Shown here one piece after another: positions 15,359-24,078 of a stretch of 37,191 nt of DNA (position 1 is its first letter; every line of letters begins with the position of its first letter). The stretch is taken from NCBI GenBank assembly GCA_945868085.1, contig CAMBKF010000019.1, positions 1 through 37,191 on the forward strand. The letters run 5' to 3'. The position numbers and the translations under genes were made by a program. This stretch comes from an uncultured Oscillibacter sp. (GTDB taxonomy: Bacteria; Bacillota; Clostridia; Oscillospirales; Oscillospiraceae). The notes beneath the pieces were generated by a model, which made no database searches, was not told the DNA's origin, and was given only the letters and a program-made list of their open reading frames with translations.

Positions 15359-16745
15359 GGAAAGAAAGGCCATGCGGGAAAAGCTGCTGAGCCAGCGGAA
15401 GAACGGCTATGACCGCATCAAGGCGGAGGAGCTGCAGGCCATGGAGCGCTACTGCGGCCTGTATAAGACCTTCCTGCAGCAGGGCAAGACCGAGCGGGAG
15501 TGTGCACAGAAAACCGTAGAGCTGGCCCGGCAGGCGGGCTTTAAGCCCTATGAGCGGGGCATGGCCCTGGCCGCCGGGGACAAGGTCTACCGGGTGAACC
15601 GGGACAAGAGCGTCATGCTGGCGGTGATGGGCCGGGAGAGCCTGGCGCAGGGCGCGCACATCGTGGCCGCCCATATCGACTCCCCCCGGCTGGATCTGAA
15701 GCCCAATCCCCTGTACGAGGACAGCGAGATGGCCTTTTTCAAGACCCACTACTACGGCGGCATCCGCAAGTATCAGTGGGTGACCATCCCCCTGGAGCTC
15801 CACGGCGTGGTGGCCAAGAAGGACGGCACCGTGGTGCCCGTGAAGCTGGGCGAGGGGGACGAGGCCAAGTTCGTCATCACGGACCTGCTGCCCCATCTGG
15901 GCGGCGAGCAGGGGAAAAAGCCCCTGAACGAGGCCGTGCCCGGCGAGAGCCTGAACATCCTGCTGGGCAGCTGCCCCACCGGGGAGGAGGACGAAAAGGA
16001 CCGGGTGAAGATGCATATTTTGGAGAAGCTGCACGAAAAGTACGGCATCACCGAGGACGACTTCACCTCCGCCGAGCTGGAGGCCGTGCCTGCGGCCCAG
16101 CCCACGGACATCGGCCTGGACGCCAGCCTCATCGGCGCCTACGGCCACGATGACCGGGTGTGCGGCTACGCCGGCCTGCAGGCCATGCTGGAGCTCTCCG
16201 ATCCCGCCAAGACCGCTGTGTGCATGCTGGCAGACAAGGAGGAGATCGGCTCCATGGGTGTCACGGGCATGCAGTCCGCCGCCTTCGATACCTTTATGCA
16301 CGACCTGTGCGACGGGCAGGGTGTGCCTCTGCGGGCGTGCTATGAAAACTCCTTCTGCCTCTCCTGCGACGTAACGGCTGCCTATGACCCCAACTTCCCG
16401 GAGGTGTTTGAAAAGCGCAACGCCGCCTTTGTCAACTACGGCATCGGCCTGTGCAAATATACCGGCGCCCGGGGCAAGTCCGGCGCGTCGGACGCCTCGG
16501 CGGAGACGGTGGCCTATGTGCGCCGGGTGCTGGACGAGGCGGACGTGCTGTGGCACATCTCGGAGCTGGGCAAGGTGGACGCCGGCGGCGGCGGCACCGT
16601 GGCCATGTATATGGCCAACCGCAACATCGCAACTCTGGACGCGGGCGTCCCGGTGCTGAGCATGCACGCCCCCTTCGAGACGGTGTCCAAGCTGGACTGC
16701 TATATGACCTACAAGGGCTGCAAGGCGATTTACGAAGCGGAGTAA
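15351..16745 (+). CDS. M18 family aminopeptidase
   Basis: A 464-residue zinc aminopeptidase of the aspartyl aminopeptidase family, cytosolic and probably forming large oligomers. Metal and catalytic motifs are AAHIDSPRLDLKP (His108), AYGHDDRVCGYAGL (Asp267 region), ADKEEIGSMG (the Glu pair), SCDVTAAYDPNF and SMHAPFE near the C-terminus. The length fits clostridial members. ATG 15351 lies inside the end of the Sua5-CoaE frame with GGGAGG upstream, so it belongs to the same operon and is its last gene, with a terminator following. The role is general peptide turnover; specificity for acidic N-termini is possible but not shown by sequence. Confidence 0.94.
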   Translation: MSEERKAMREKLLSQRKNGYDRIKAEELQAMERYCGLYKTFLQQGKTERECAQKTVELARQAGFKPYERGMALAAGDKVYRVNRDKSVMLAVMGRESLAQGAHIVAAHIDSPRLDLKPNPLYEDSEMAFFKTHYYGGIRKYQWVTIPLELHGVVAKKDGTVVPVKLGEGDEAKFVITDLLPHLGGEQGKKPLNEAVPGESLNILLGSCPTGEEDEKDRVKMHILEKLHEKYGITEDDFTSAELEAVPAAQPTDIGLDASLIGAYGHDDRVCGYAGLQAMLELSDPAKTAVCMLADKEEIGSMGVTGMQSAAFDTFMHDLCDGQGVPLRACYENSFCLSCDVTAAYDPNFPEVFEKRNAAFVNYGIGLCKYTGARGKSGASDASAETVAYVRRVLDEADVLWHISELGKVDAGGGGTVAMYMANRNIATLDAGVPVLSMHAPFETVSKLDCYMTYKGCKAIYEAE

Positions 16746-16790
16746 ATTTGAGCGTGTCGAAAATTCCTGCGAGTTTTTTGATACGCTGAA

Positions 16791-16820
16791 AAGCCGCCGC
16801 CCGCAGGGGCGGCGGTTTTT
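16791..16820 (+). terminator. Rho-independent terminator ending the ddl-aminopeptidase operon
   Basis: GCCGCCGCCC - GCAG - GGGCGGCGG followed by TTTTT. Confidence 0.95.
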
Positions 16821-16821
16821 A

Positions 16822-16849
16822 TTGACAATGCGGCAGATTTTGGTATAAT
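16822..16849 (+). promoter_or_regulatory. Promoter of the DegV gene (and probably glyA)
   Basis: A consensus -35 TTGACA (16822-16827), 16-nt spacer, and consensus -10 TATAAT (16844-16849) preceded by TGG. The strongest promoter in the window, placed directly after a terminator. Confidence 0.9.
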
Positions 16850-16902
16850 GGATGTGTTTACATAATATAGCATATCATTAACGAAAAAGGAGATAGAAGG
16901 AA

Positions 16903-17799
16903 ATGAACAGCCAGTTTACCCTTTCTTGCTGCTCCACGGTTGACCTCCCCTATGCGCACCTGGTGCAGCGGCAGATCCCCGTCCTGTTTTACACCTATGT
17001 GGTGGACGGGCAGGAGTATGTGGACGACATGGGTCGGGATCCGGAGGCCCTGCCCCGGTTTTACCGCTTTTTGCAGGAGGGGAAGCTCCCCCAGACCTCC
17101 CAGATCAATGTGGCCACCTATATGGAGTTTTTCGAGCAGCAGCTGCAGAAGGGCGATCTGCTGCACATTGCCTTCACCTCCGGCCAGTCCGGCTCGGTGA
17201 ACAATGCCTATATCGCCGCCGAGACGCTGCGGGAGAAGTATCCGGAGCGGAAGATCCAGGTCATCGACTCCCTGTGCTCCTCCTCGGGCTACGGCCTGCT
17301 GGTGGACGAGGCCGCCGACCTGCGGGATGCGGGGAAGTCCCTGGAGGAGACCGCCCAGTGGGTGCTGGCGAACCGCAACAAGGTACACCATCAGTTCTTC
17401 TCCTCTGACATGACCCAGTTCCGGCGGACGGGCCGGGTGTCCGGCGCGGCGGCCATGGTGGCCACGGTGCTGAACATCTGCCCCATCATGCGCCTGAACG
17501 ACGAGGGGCGCATCATCGCCTACGACAAGGTCCGGGGCAAGAAAAAGGCCGTGGCCGTGACGGTGGAGAACATGCTGCAGCACGCACAGGGCGGTGCGGA
17601 CTACGCCGGGCGGTGTTATATCTGCAACTCCGCCTGCCCGGAGGACGCGAAGCTTCTGACGGACGCCATCGAGGAGAAGTTCCCGAAACTGAAAGGCAAG
17701 ATCGTCCAGTGCGACATCGGCACCATCATCGGCTCCCACGCGGGCAAGGGCACCGTGGCGGTGTTCTTCATGGGCGACGAGCGGCCGCATATGGAATAA
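16903..17799 (+). CDS. DegV family fatty-acid-binding protein
   Basis: A 298-residue DegV/FakB-type protein. The N-terminal strand with STVDLP, the PQTSQINVATY segment (FakB-like TSQPS position), AFTSGQSGSVNNA and the later DMTQFRRTGRVSGAAA follow the family order. FakB proteins hold a fatty acid for phosphorylation by FakA; family members in clostridia are numerous and their individual ligands are mostly unknown. No fakA kinase gene is nearby. AAGGAG lies before ATG 16903. It is 90 nt upstream of glyA, with a perfect hairpin in the gap but no terminator U-tract, so read-through into glyA is likely. Confidence 0.9.
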   Translation: MNSQFTLSCCSTVDLPYAHLVQRQIPVLFYTYVVDGQEYVDDMGRDPEALPRFYRFLQEGKLPQTSQINVATYMEFFEQQLQKGDLLHIAFTSGQSGSVNNAYIAAETLREKYPERKIQVIDSLCSSSGYGLLVDEAADLRDAGKSLEETAQWVLANRNKVHHQFFSSDMTQFRRTGRVSGAAAMVATVLNICPIMRLNDEGRIIAYDKVRGKKKAVAVTVENMLQHAQGGADYAGRCYICNSACPEDAKLLTDAIEEKFPKLKGKIVQCDIGTIIGSHAGKGTVAVFFMGDERPHME

Positions 17800-17805
17800 A
17801 AAGCA

Positions 17806-17836
17806 TTGCCGGAAAAACCTTTGGTTTTTCCGGCAA
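17806..17836. other. Perfect 14-bp inverted repeat between the DegV gene and glyA
   Basis: TTGCCGGAAAAACC - TTT - GGTTTTTCCGGCAA. On the plus strand it is followed by GGGGTTTGC rather than a U-tract, so it is not a standard terminator for the DegV gene. It could stabilise RNA 3' ends or separate expression of the two genes. Confidence 0.7.
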
Positions 17837-17889
17837 GGGGTTTGCAGCAAAATATTGAATGGGAAAGACGCTATAGGAGAGACAACAGT

Positions 17890-19146
17890 TTGGAGAATTT
17901 TTTGAAGGAAGGCATGGACTATCTGGCCCAGGAGGACGGGGAGGTGGGCGCGTGGCTGCGGCGGGAGTATCAGCGGCAGCAGGAAAACATCGAGCTCATC
18001 GCCTCGGAGAACATCACCTCTCCGGCGGTGATGGCCGCTGTGGGCAGCTGCCTGACCAACAAGTACGCCGAGGGATACCCCGGGCGGCGGTATTACGGCG
18101 GGTGCGAGTATGTGGACGAGATCGAGCGGCTGGCCATTGACCGGGCCAAGGCCCTGTTCGGGGCGGAGTACGCCAACGTGCAGCCCCATTCCGGGGCACA
18201 GGCCAATTTGGCGGCTTACGCGGCCCTTTTGCAGCCGGGCGATACCTTTGTGGGAATGGATCTCTCCGGCGGCGGCCATCTGACCCACGGGGCGGCGGTG
18301 AACCAGTCGGGGAAGCTCTACCGGGCCGTCAGCTACGGGGTGGACCAACAGACCGGACGCATCGACTATGACCGGGTGGAGGACATCGTGAGAGAGGCCC
18401 GGCCCAAGCTGCTGGTGGCCGGGGCGTCCGCCTATCCCCGGGCGCTAGATTTTAAGGCCTTCGCGGACATCGCTCACCGCCACGGGGCGCTGCTGATGGT
18501 GGATATGGCCCACATTGCGGGGCTGGTGGCCGGCGGCCAGCATGAGAGCCCCGTGCCCTATGCCGACGTGGTGACCACCACCACCCACAAGACCCTCCGG
18601 GGGCCTCGGGGCGGGGTGATCCTGGCTAAAGAGGAATGGGCCAAGAAAATAAACAGCGCCGTATTCCCCGGCATGCAGGGCGGGCCGCTGCTGCATGTCA
18701 TCGCGGGGAAGGCGGTGTGCTTCCGGGAGGCCATGGAGCCGGCGTTCCGGGACTACGCCCGGCGGACGGTGGAAAACGCCGCCGCCCTGGCCAAGGCCAT
18801 GCTGGCAAACGGCTTCGACCTGGTATCCGGCGGCACGGACAACCACCTGATGCTGGTGGACCTGCGCAGCCACGGCATCACCGGCCGGGACCTGCAGGAG
18901 CGGCTGGACGGGCTGCACATCACCCTGAACAAAAACGCCATCCCCGGCGACCCGGAAAAGCCCATGGTCACCAGCGGTGTGCGCATAGGCACCCCCTGCG
19001 TCACCACCCGGGGCTTTGGCCCCGCCGACATGGAGGTCATCGCCCGGTGCATCCATCTGGCCTGCCGCAATGACCCGGCGGACCGGGCGTTCATCCTGGA
19101 CACCGTCAGGGAGCTGGCGGAGCGGTATCCTATGTATAAAGGTTGA
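17890..19146 (+). CDS. glyA: Serine hydroxymethyltransferase
   Basis: A 418-residue PLP enzyme interconverting serine and glycine with tetrahydrofolate as one-carbon acceptor. Signatures are [14 protein letters not shown] near the N-terminus, [41 protein letters not shown] and [14 protein letters not shown] with the PLP-binding Lys234. I place the start at TTG 17890 because TAGGAG lies 9-10 nt upstream and the protein then begins at the expected family N-terminus. The open frame extends back through the hairpin at 17806 without a ribosome site; ATG 17914 is a shorter alternative. A terminator follows. Confidence 0.96.
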   Translation: MENFLKEGMDYLAQEDGEVGAWLRREYQRQQENIELIASENITSPAVMAAVGSCLTNKYAEGYPGRRYYGGCEYVDEIERLAIDRAKALFGAEYANVQPHSGAQANLAAYAALLQPGDTFVGMDLSGGGHLTHGAAVNQSGKLYRAVSYGVDQQTGRIDYDRVEDIVREARPKLLVAGASAYPRALDFKAFADIAHRHGALLMVDMAHIAGLVAGGQHESPVPYADVVTTTTHKTLRGPRGGVILAKEEWAKKINSAVFPGMQGGPLLHVIAGKAVCFREAMEPAFRDYARRTVENAAALAKAMLANGFDLVSGGTDNHLMLVDLRSHGITGRDLQERLDGLHITLNKNAIPGDPEKPMVTSGVRIGTPCVTTRGFGPADMEVIARCIHLACRNDPADRAFILDTVRELAERYPMYKG

Positions 19147-19173
19147 CAAGTAAATGGTTTCTAAGAAAAAAGA

Positions 19174-19205
19174 CCCTCTGCGCGACTGCGCAGGGGGCCT
19201 TTTTG
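19174..19205 (+). terminator. Rho-independent terminator after glyA
   Basis: CCCTCTGCGC - GACT - GCGCAGGGGG, followed by CCTTTTTG; one G-T wobble in the stem. Confidence 0.9.
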
Positions 19206-19241
19206 CGGCCAAAAACTTGGGCAGACCGGGCATCTGCGCTG

Positions 19242-19270
19242 TTTACATCGGGCGGCGGCTGTGGTAGCAT
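19242..19270 (+). promoter_or_regulatory. Promoter of the giant fusion-protein operon
   Basis: TTTACA (19242-19247), 17 nt ending in GTGG, then TAGCAT (19265-19270). It is about 40 nt before ATG 19309, whose ribosome site is AGGGGGG. Confidence 0.65.
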
Positions 19271-19308
19271 AATAGGATAGAAAACCACCGAAACAGGGGG
19301 GCGCCGCC

Positions 19309-22300
19309 ATGAACAAAAAGAGGATCCGGCAGATGAATACGCTTTTGCTGCGCAGACTGCAGAAGCGGCCCGCAGGGGACTATTTCGCCCGGCGGAAGGA
19401 GTTCTTGCAGGGGCTGGAGCGGGAGAACTATATGCAGCGCTTTGCGCCGCTGCTGGATGGCGGACGGGTGCAGTGCGCGCAGGCACTGGAGCTGTGCCGG
19501 GGGGAGCTGGAGCAGCTGTGCCCCCAGGCGCCCCAGGAGGGCTGGCTGCCCTATGCCTTTGACTACGCCAGACAGCAGCTTTTCCCGGAGCCGGGGAAGA
19601 AATTCACCTGCGGGGCCGGGGCGGCCTTTCTGCTGTCGGTATTGCAGGTGCTGTTTGACGCGGAGCGGGAGCTGCAGCCCTTTGACCCCATGTGGGATTT
19701 CGCCTTTTTAAGCGAGGAGGAGCTGGAGGGCAGCCCCTGCGCGGCGGGCTATGGGCAGATGCTGCGGCTGTGGAAGCGGGAGTATGTGTATGAAATGATG
19801 CGCCTGGGCCTGGAGGTCACGCCGTTCCGGGCGCTGGAGCATATTGCGGGAGTGCATCACATCGCCGTGACTATGGGCCGGAAACTGCGGGAGACCGGGA
19901 TCCCTGTGGACCTGGCCCTGGTGTCCGGCAGCGCCGCCGGGCACGACATCGGCAAATTCGGCTGCCGGCCGGGGGAGAGGGTACCGTACCTGCACTACTA
20001 CTACACGGACCTCTGGTTCCGGCGGCGCAAGCTCTCGGACATCGGCCATGTGGCCGCCAACCACTCCGTGTGGGACCTGGAGCCGGACTATCTGTCCGTG
20101 GAGTCGCTGCTGCTGATCTACGCGGATTTCCGGGTGAAGCAGACCTGGGGGCCTCACGGGGAGGAGATCACCTGCATTTCCACCCTGTCCGAGGCCTTTG
20201 ACGTGATTTTGTCCAAGCTGGACGGAGTGGATGAGCAGAAAAAGCAGCGCTACCGCCGGGTCTACACCCGGCTGCGGGATTTTGAGCGCTTTTTGACCGA
20301 GCGGGGGGTGGACACCACCCTCCAGGGCCGGAATATGCCGCCCCGGAAAGAGAAGCCGGCGGCGCTGATGACGGACGAGGAGGCCCTGGATGTGCTGCGC
20401 CTGGTGTGCGTGGAGCACAACATCCGGCTGATGGACCGGCTCACAGGCCTGCGCAGCTTTGCCCAGCTGCTGGAGCAGGCCCGGGGGGAGACGGACTGGC
20501 GGCGGCTGCGGGCTTATCTGGGCGTGATCGAATCCTACTCCCTGTATCTGCGTCTGCCGCAGAAAATGGAGACCCTGGCGTTTCTCTATGAACTACTGAT
20601 GCACCGGGAGGGTGACATCCGCCGCCAGGCGGCGGCACTGATGGGCGCCATCATCGCCGATTTCCACGCGGGCTATGTGAAGGAGCGACCCCGGGACAGC
20701 AAGCCCCTGGGGAATGTCACCGACCTGGGCCAGTGGAAGCTGTATCTGGAGAAGATCATTTTCCCGGATCACAAGCTGATGCCCCAGTACCGCAGCTGGA
20801 TCGGCTATACCCTGAAGTTTGCGGTAAACTCCCTGCTGCAGCACTGCCCGGGCCGGGAGGAGGGCTTTCTCGACTGCCTGCTGGCCTATGGCCGCAGCGG
20901 CGGACGGATGGAGCCGGATGTAGCCTTCCGGCTGCTGGATACCTTTGCGGCGCTGCCCCTGGACCGCTGCACCCCGGCGCAGCGGGAAACGCTGCTGCGC
21001 TTCGCGGAGGTTTCGGCCCGGTCCCGGGAACTGACGGTGCGCACCTCCGCCGCGCTGCTGCTGCGGGCGCTGCTGGCGGCCATGCCCGGGGAGCCGCGGC
21101 TGCAGAACGCGCTGCGGAAAATGCACTGCGGCGACAGCACCTCGCTGACCCTTCTGCGCAGCCGGCTGCTGGAGGGGGAGGCGGTGCGCCTGCCGGACGA
21201 GACCATCTCGGAGATCTTTTTGGATAACCTGAAAACCGCCACCCCGTGGATCATCCGGCGGATGAACATCCTCCTGCTGACGGAGCATGCCAAGGCCGGC
21301 GGCGGCCAGGTGCTGCACATCGCCGCCCATTTTTCCAACCTCATCAAGGTCAGCGACCGGGTCACCGTGCGCCACAGCGCCGGCGGCGCGCTGCTGGAGC
21401 TGGCGCCGCTGCTGAGCGTGGATCAGCGCAATGAGATCGCTGTGGAGCTGTGTCGGGGCCTGGAGCTGGGGCAGCAGGAATTCACCAAGTATATCCCGGA
21501 GTATCTGGGGCGTTTTGCCCTGTGGCTGCCGCCGGAGCAGCTGGATGAGCTTTTGGCGGGGCTGGCCGCCTCCCTCTCCTCCTCGGAGGGGCACATCGTG
21601 GCCTCGGCCCTGGACACCGCCGCGGAGATATTGGAGACCTACACCGTCTATCGCGGACGCTTCCCGGAGGACGAGGAGACCCGCCGCGGCCGGGCCCGGC
21701 GGCTGCTGGGCATGCTGATGAAGGGCACGGCGGGCATCGACATGGGCACCCGGCAGGAGGCCATGTACCTGCTGGGACGGCATGTGTTCGGCTCGCCGGT
21801 GCTGGACCGGGAGGAGAAATGCCGGGCCCTGCAGCTGACGGTCCGGCGCATTTTGGCCATGTGCCAGGCGGAGAGCGAGAGCGGCCTGCACTTTTACTAC
21901 CGGGCCGCCATGCTGGGCCGGCTCTACCGGCTCCTGGTGGAGCAGGAGCTGCTGCGCGGGGGCGTATCCTTTGCCCCGCCCCGGCCCATAGCCTTCTTCC
22001 CCGGCACCTTCGACCCCTTCACCCTGTCCCACAAGGGCATCGTCCGGGCCATCCGGGACGAGGGCTTTGAGGTGCTGCTGGCCATCGATGAATTTTCCTG
22101 GTCCAAGCGCACCCAGCCCTACCGCGTCCGGAGGGAGATCGCGGCCATGTCCGTGGCGGACGAGTTTTATGTACACATATTCCCGGAGGATTTTCCGGTG
22201 AATATCGCCAATCCCGAAAATCTGCGCCGCCTGCGCCGGGCGTTCCCGGGGCGGGAGGTGTCCATTGTGGTGGGCAGCGATGTGGTGGCCCACGCCTCCT

Positions 22301-24078
22301 CGTACCGCAAGCCCGCGGAACCGGATTCCATCCACAGCTTTAACCATGTGATCTTCCGCCGGGCCGGTGCCGACATGGCCGGGGACTACGGCTGCATCAG
22401 CGGCAAGGTGCTGGAGCTGACCCTGCCCGAGGAGCTGGAGGAGATCAGCTCCACCCGCATCCGGGAGGCGGTGGACGCCAACCGGGACATCTCCCACCTC
22501 ATCGATCCCATGGCTCAGGAATTTATCTACCGCCACAGCCTGTACCTGCGGGAGCCCCTGGATAAGCCCGTGCTGCGGACGGAGGACCTGGAATTTATTC
22601 CCTGCGGGCCGGAGGAGGAGCGCCTGAGCGCGCTGCTGCGCCGGGCCCTGCCTGCCTCCGCCGCAGAGACGGTGCTGCGGGCCCTGGGCCAGAGCGGCGA
22701 CGACGTGCTGCTGCTGACCAACGGGGAGACCGGGACGGTGCTGGGGGCGGCCAGCTACTGCTGCATGGATTCCCAGCATCTGTTCTCCCGATTGGGGAGC
22801 GCGGAGCTGGCGGCCTTTGTCCGGCAGAACGCCGGCGGGCGGACGCTGCTGGTGAGCGGCCTGTTCGTACCGCAGACGGCCCAGCAGAATGAGCTGGGAC
22901 AGCTGCTTTTGACGGAGGTGCTGACCCTGGCCCTGGGCCGGGAATACACCTATGCCATCTACACGCCCCTGGAGGGCTTTGCGGACGCCTGGGTGCGGGA
23001 TCTGCTGCGGCTGCAGGGCTTTGTGCCCGTGCCGGGCAGCTGCTCCCGCAGCGCCCTGGCGGTGGATATGCGCCAGCCCATTATCCTCAGCAACAACGTG
23101 GGCACCACCATCAAGCCGCCCTTGTCCACGGCTCCCATGGTGGTGGCCGCCGTGGCGGCGGCCCACCGGCGGCTGCAGGAGACCATGACGCGTCTCCAGC
23201 CGGGGGGACTGGTGCTGAGCCTGTCCGCCGGAGTGATCTACCACCGCCTGCTGCGGCGGATCACCGAGTGCAACGGCGTGCCCGAGGAGCCCACGCAGCC
23301 CCGGCGGCTGGGGCCGGACATCTGCGTGCCCTACGGCAAGCTCATGCGCGGTGTCATCGTGCCCAACACCGTCACCAAGACCCTGCGCACGGACAAGGTG
23401 TATGAACCGGACCTGTCGTCTTATTCCATTGAGGCGTATCCGGATTACTCGCCCCTGGAGGACCAGGTGCGCACCATCCGGGCCTTTGACCGGCCCGCCA
23501 TCCTGGTGGACGATGTGCTCCATGACGGCAAGCGCATCCGCCGCCTGGCGCCGCTGCTGCGAAAGACCGGTACCCAGGTGAAAAAGGTGCTGGTGGGCTA
23601 TCTCACGGGCACCGGCCGGGACCTGATGGAGAGCCTGGGCTATGACGCCGAGGGCGTGTACTATCTGCCCAACCTGCGGATGCGGTTTGTGGAGTCCACG
23701 CTGTACCCCTTCATCGGAGGGGACACCATCCGCCGCAGCGAGCGGATGGAGGGCGGCCTGCAGCCGTCTGTGAACCGGATCCTGCCCTATGCCTCCCCGG
23801 AGTTCGGGCCGCTGGATCCGGAGACCGCCTGGGCCCTGAGCCTGTGCTGCCTGGAAAACGCACGGAATATCCTGCTGGCCCTGGAGACGGAGTACCGGCG
23901 GATCTTTGCCCGGAACCTGACGCTCAGCCGCCTGAGTGAGGCGGTGATCCTGCCCCTGTGCCCCGACAAGGGCAGCAGCATGACCTATGATCTGAGCCGG
24001 GGGGCCTCCACCTACCTGGATGACGACATCGAACTGCTGAAGCGGATGCGCTTTATGACGAAGGAGACGAAGGTATGA
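19309..24078 (+). CDS. Giant multidomain protein: HD hydrolase-like + helical region + NadD-like nucleotidyltransferase + GNAT-like + phosphoribosyltransferase-like
   Basis: A 1589-residue cytosolic protein in one uninterrupted frame; no signal peptide or membrane segment. Residues about 175-300 carry an HD-type metal site: HIAGVHH at 178, GHDIGKFG at 211 and NHSVWD near 251. Residues about 350-870 are leucine-rich, helical and HEAT-like. A nucleotidyltransferase begins with FFPGTFDPFTLSHKG (GTFDPF at 899) and ends with the NadD-type EISSTRIREAV (about 1045-1055) and DPMAQEFIYRHSLY. About 1095-1240 looks like a degenerate GNAT fold (LLVSGLFVPQTAQQNELGQL). About 1260-1480 resembles a type I PRTase with the PRPP-type loop AILVDDVLHDGKRI near 1397. 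Separate NadD and YqeK (HD) proteins often sit together in Firmicutes, so a nicotinamide or related nucleotide theme is plausible. Catalytic activity of each domain is inferred. The next gene overlaps by ATGA. Confidence 0.8.
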   Translation: MNKKRIRQMNTLLLRRLQKRPAGDYFARRKEFLQGLERENYMQRFAPLLDGGRVQCAQALELCRGELEQLCPQAPQEGWLPYAFDYARQQLFPEPGKKFTCGAGAAFLLSVLQVLFDAERELQPFDPMWDFAFLSEEELEGSPCAAGYGQMLRLWKREYVYEMMRLGLEVTPFRALEHIAGVHHIAVTMGRKLRETGIPVDLALVSGSAAGHDIGKFGCRPGERVPYLHYYYTDLWFRRRKLSDIGHVAANHSVWDLEPDYLSVESLLLIYADFRVKQTWGPHGEEITCISTLSEAFDVILSKLDGVDEQKKQRYRRVYTRLRDFERFLTERGVDTTLQGRNMPPRKEKPAALMTDEEALDVLRLVCVEHNIRLMDRLTGLRSFAQLLEQARGETDWRRLRAYLGVIESYSLYLRLPQKMETLAFLYELLMHREGDIRRQAAALMGAIIADFHAGYVKERPRDSKPLGNVTDLGQWKLYLEKIIFPDHKLMPQYRSWIGYTLKFAVNSLLQHCPGREEGFLDCLLAYGRSGGRMEPDVAFRLLDTFAALPLDRCTPAQRETLLRFAEVSARSRELTVRTSAALLLRALLAAMPGEPRLQNALRKMHCGDSTSLTLLRSRLLEGEAVRLPDETISEIFLDNLKTATPWIIRRMNILLLTEHAKAGGGQVLHIAAHFSNLIKVSDRVTVRHSAGGALLELAPLLSVDQRNEIAVELCRGLELGQQEFTKYIPEYLGRFALWLPPEQLDELLAGLAASLSSSEGHIVASALDTAAEILETYTVYRGRFPEDEETRRGRARRLLGMLMKGTAGIDMGTRQEAMYLLGRHVFGSPVLDREEKCRALQLTVRRILAMCQAESESGLHFYYRAAMLGRLYRLLVEQELLRGGVSFAPPRPIAFFPGTFDPFTLSHKGIVRAIRDEGFEVLLAIDEFSWSKRTQPYRVRREIAAMSVADEFYVHIFPEDFPVNIANPENLRRLRRAFPGREVSIVVGSDVVAHASSYRKPAEPDSIHSFNHVIFRRAGADMAGDYGCISGKVLELTLPEELEEISSTRIREAVDANRDISHLIDPMAQEFIYRHSLYLREPLDKPVLRTEDLEFIPCGPEEERLSALLRRALPASAAETVLRALGQSGDDVLLLTNGETGTVLGAASYCCMDSQHLFSRLGSAELAAFVRQNAGGRTLLVSGLFVPQTAQQNELGQLLLTEVLTLALGREYTYAIYTPLEGFADAWVRDLLRLQGFVPVPGSCSRSALAVDMRQPIILSNNVGTTIKPPLSTAPMVVAAVAAAHRRLQETMTRLQPGGLVLSLSAGVIYHRLLRRITECNGVPEEPTQPRRLGPDICVPYGKLMRGVIVPNTVTKTLRTDKVYEPDLSSYSIEAYPDYSPLEDQVRTIRAFDRPAILVDDVLHDGKRIRRLAPLLRKTGTQVKKVLVGYLTGTGRDLMESLGYDAEGVYYLPNLRMRFVESTLYPFIGGDTIRRSERMEGGLQPSVNRILPYASPEFGPLDPETAWALSLCCLENARNILLALETEYRRIFARNLTLSRLSEAVILPLCPDKGSSMTYDLSRGASTYLDDDIELLKRMRFMTKETKV

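Noticed and set aside
13031-15373. A 780-codon open frame on the minus strand
   Set aside because: Opposite to the LUD and Sua5-CoaE genes, whose motifs are unmistakable; low-complexity composition without any recognisable fold.
17806-17836. Hairpin taken as terminator of the DegV gene
   Set aside because: No U-tract follows on the plus strand.
20593-23523. A 976-codon open frame on the minus strand
   Set aside because: It is antiparallel to the giant fusion gene, has no ribosome site, and its protein is His/Gln/Gly-rich with no domain; it arises from GC-rich codon use on the coding strand.
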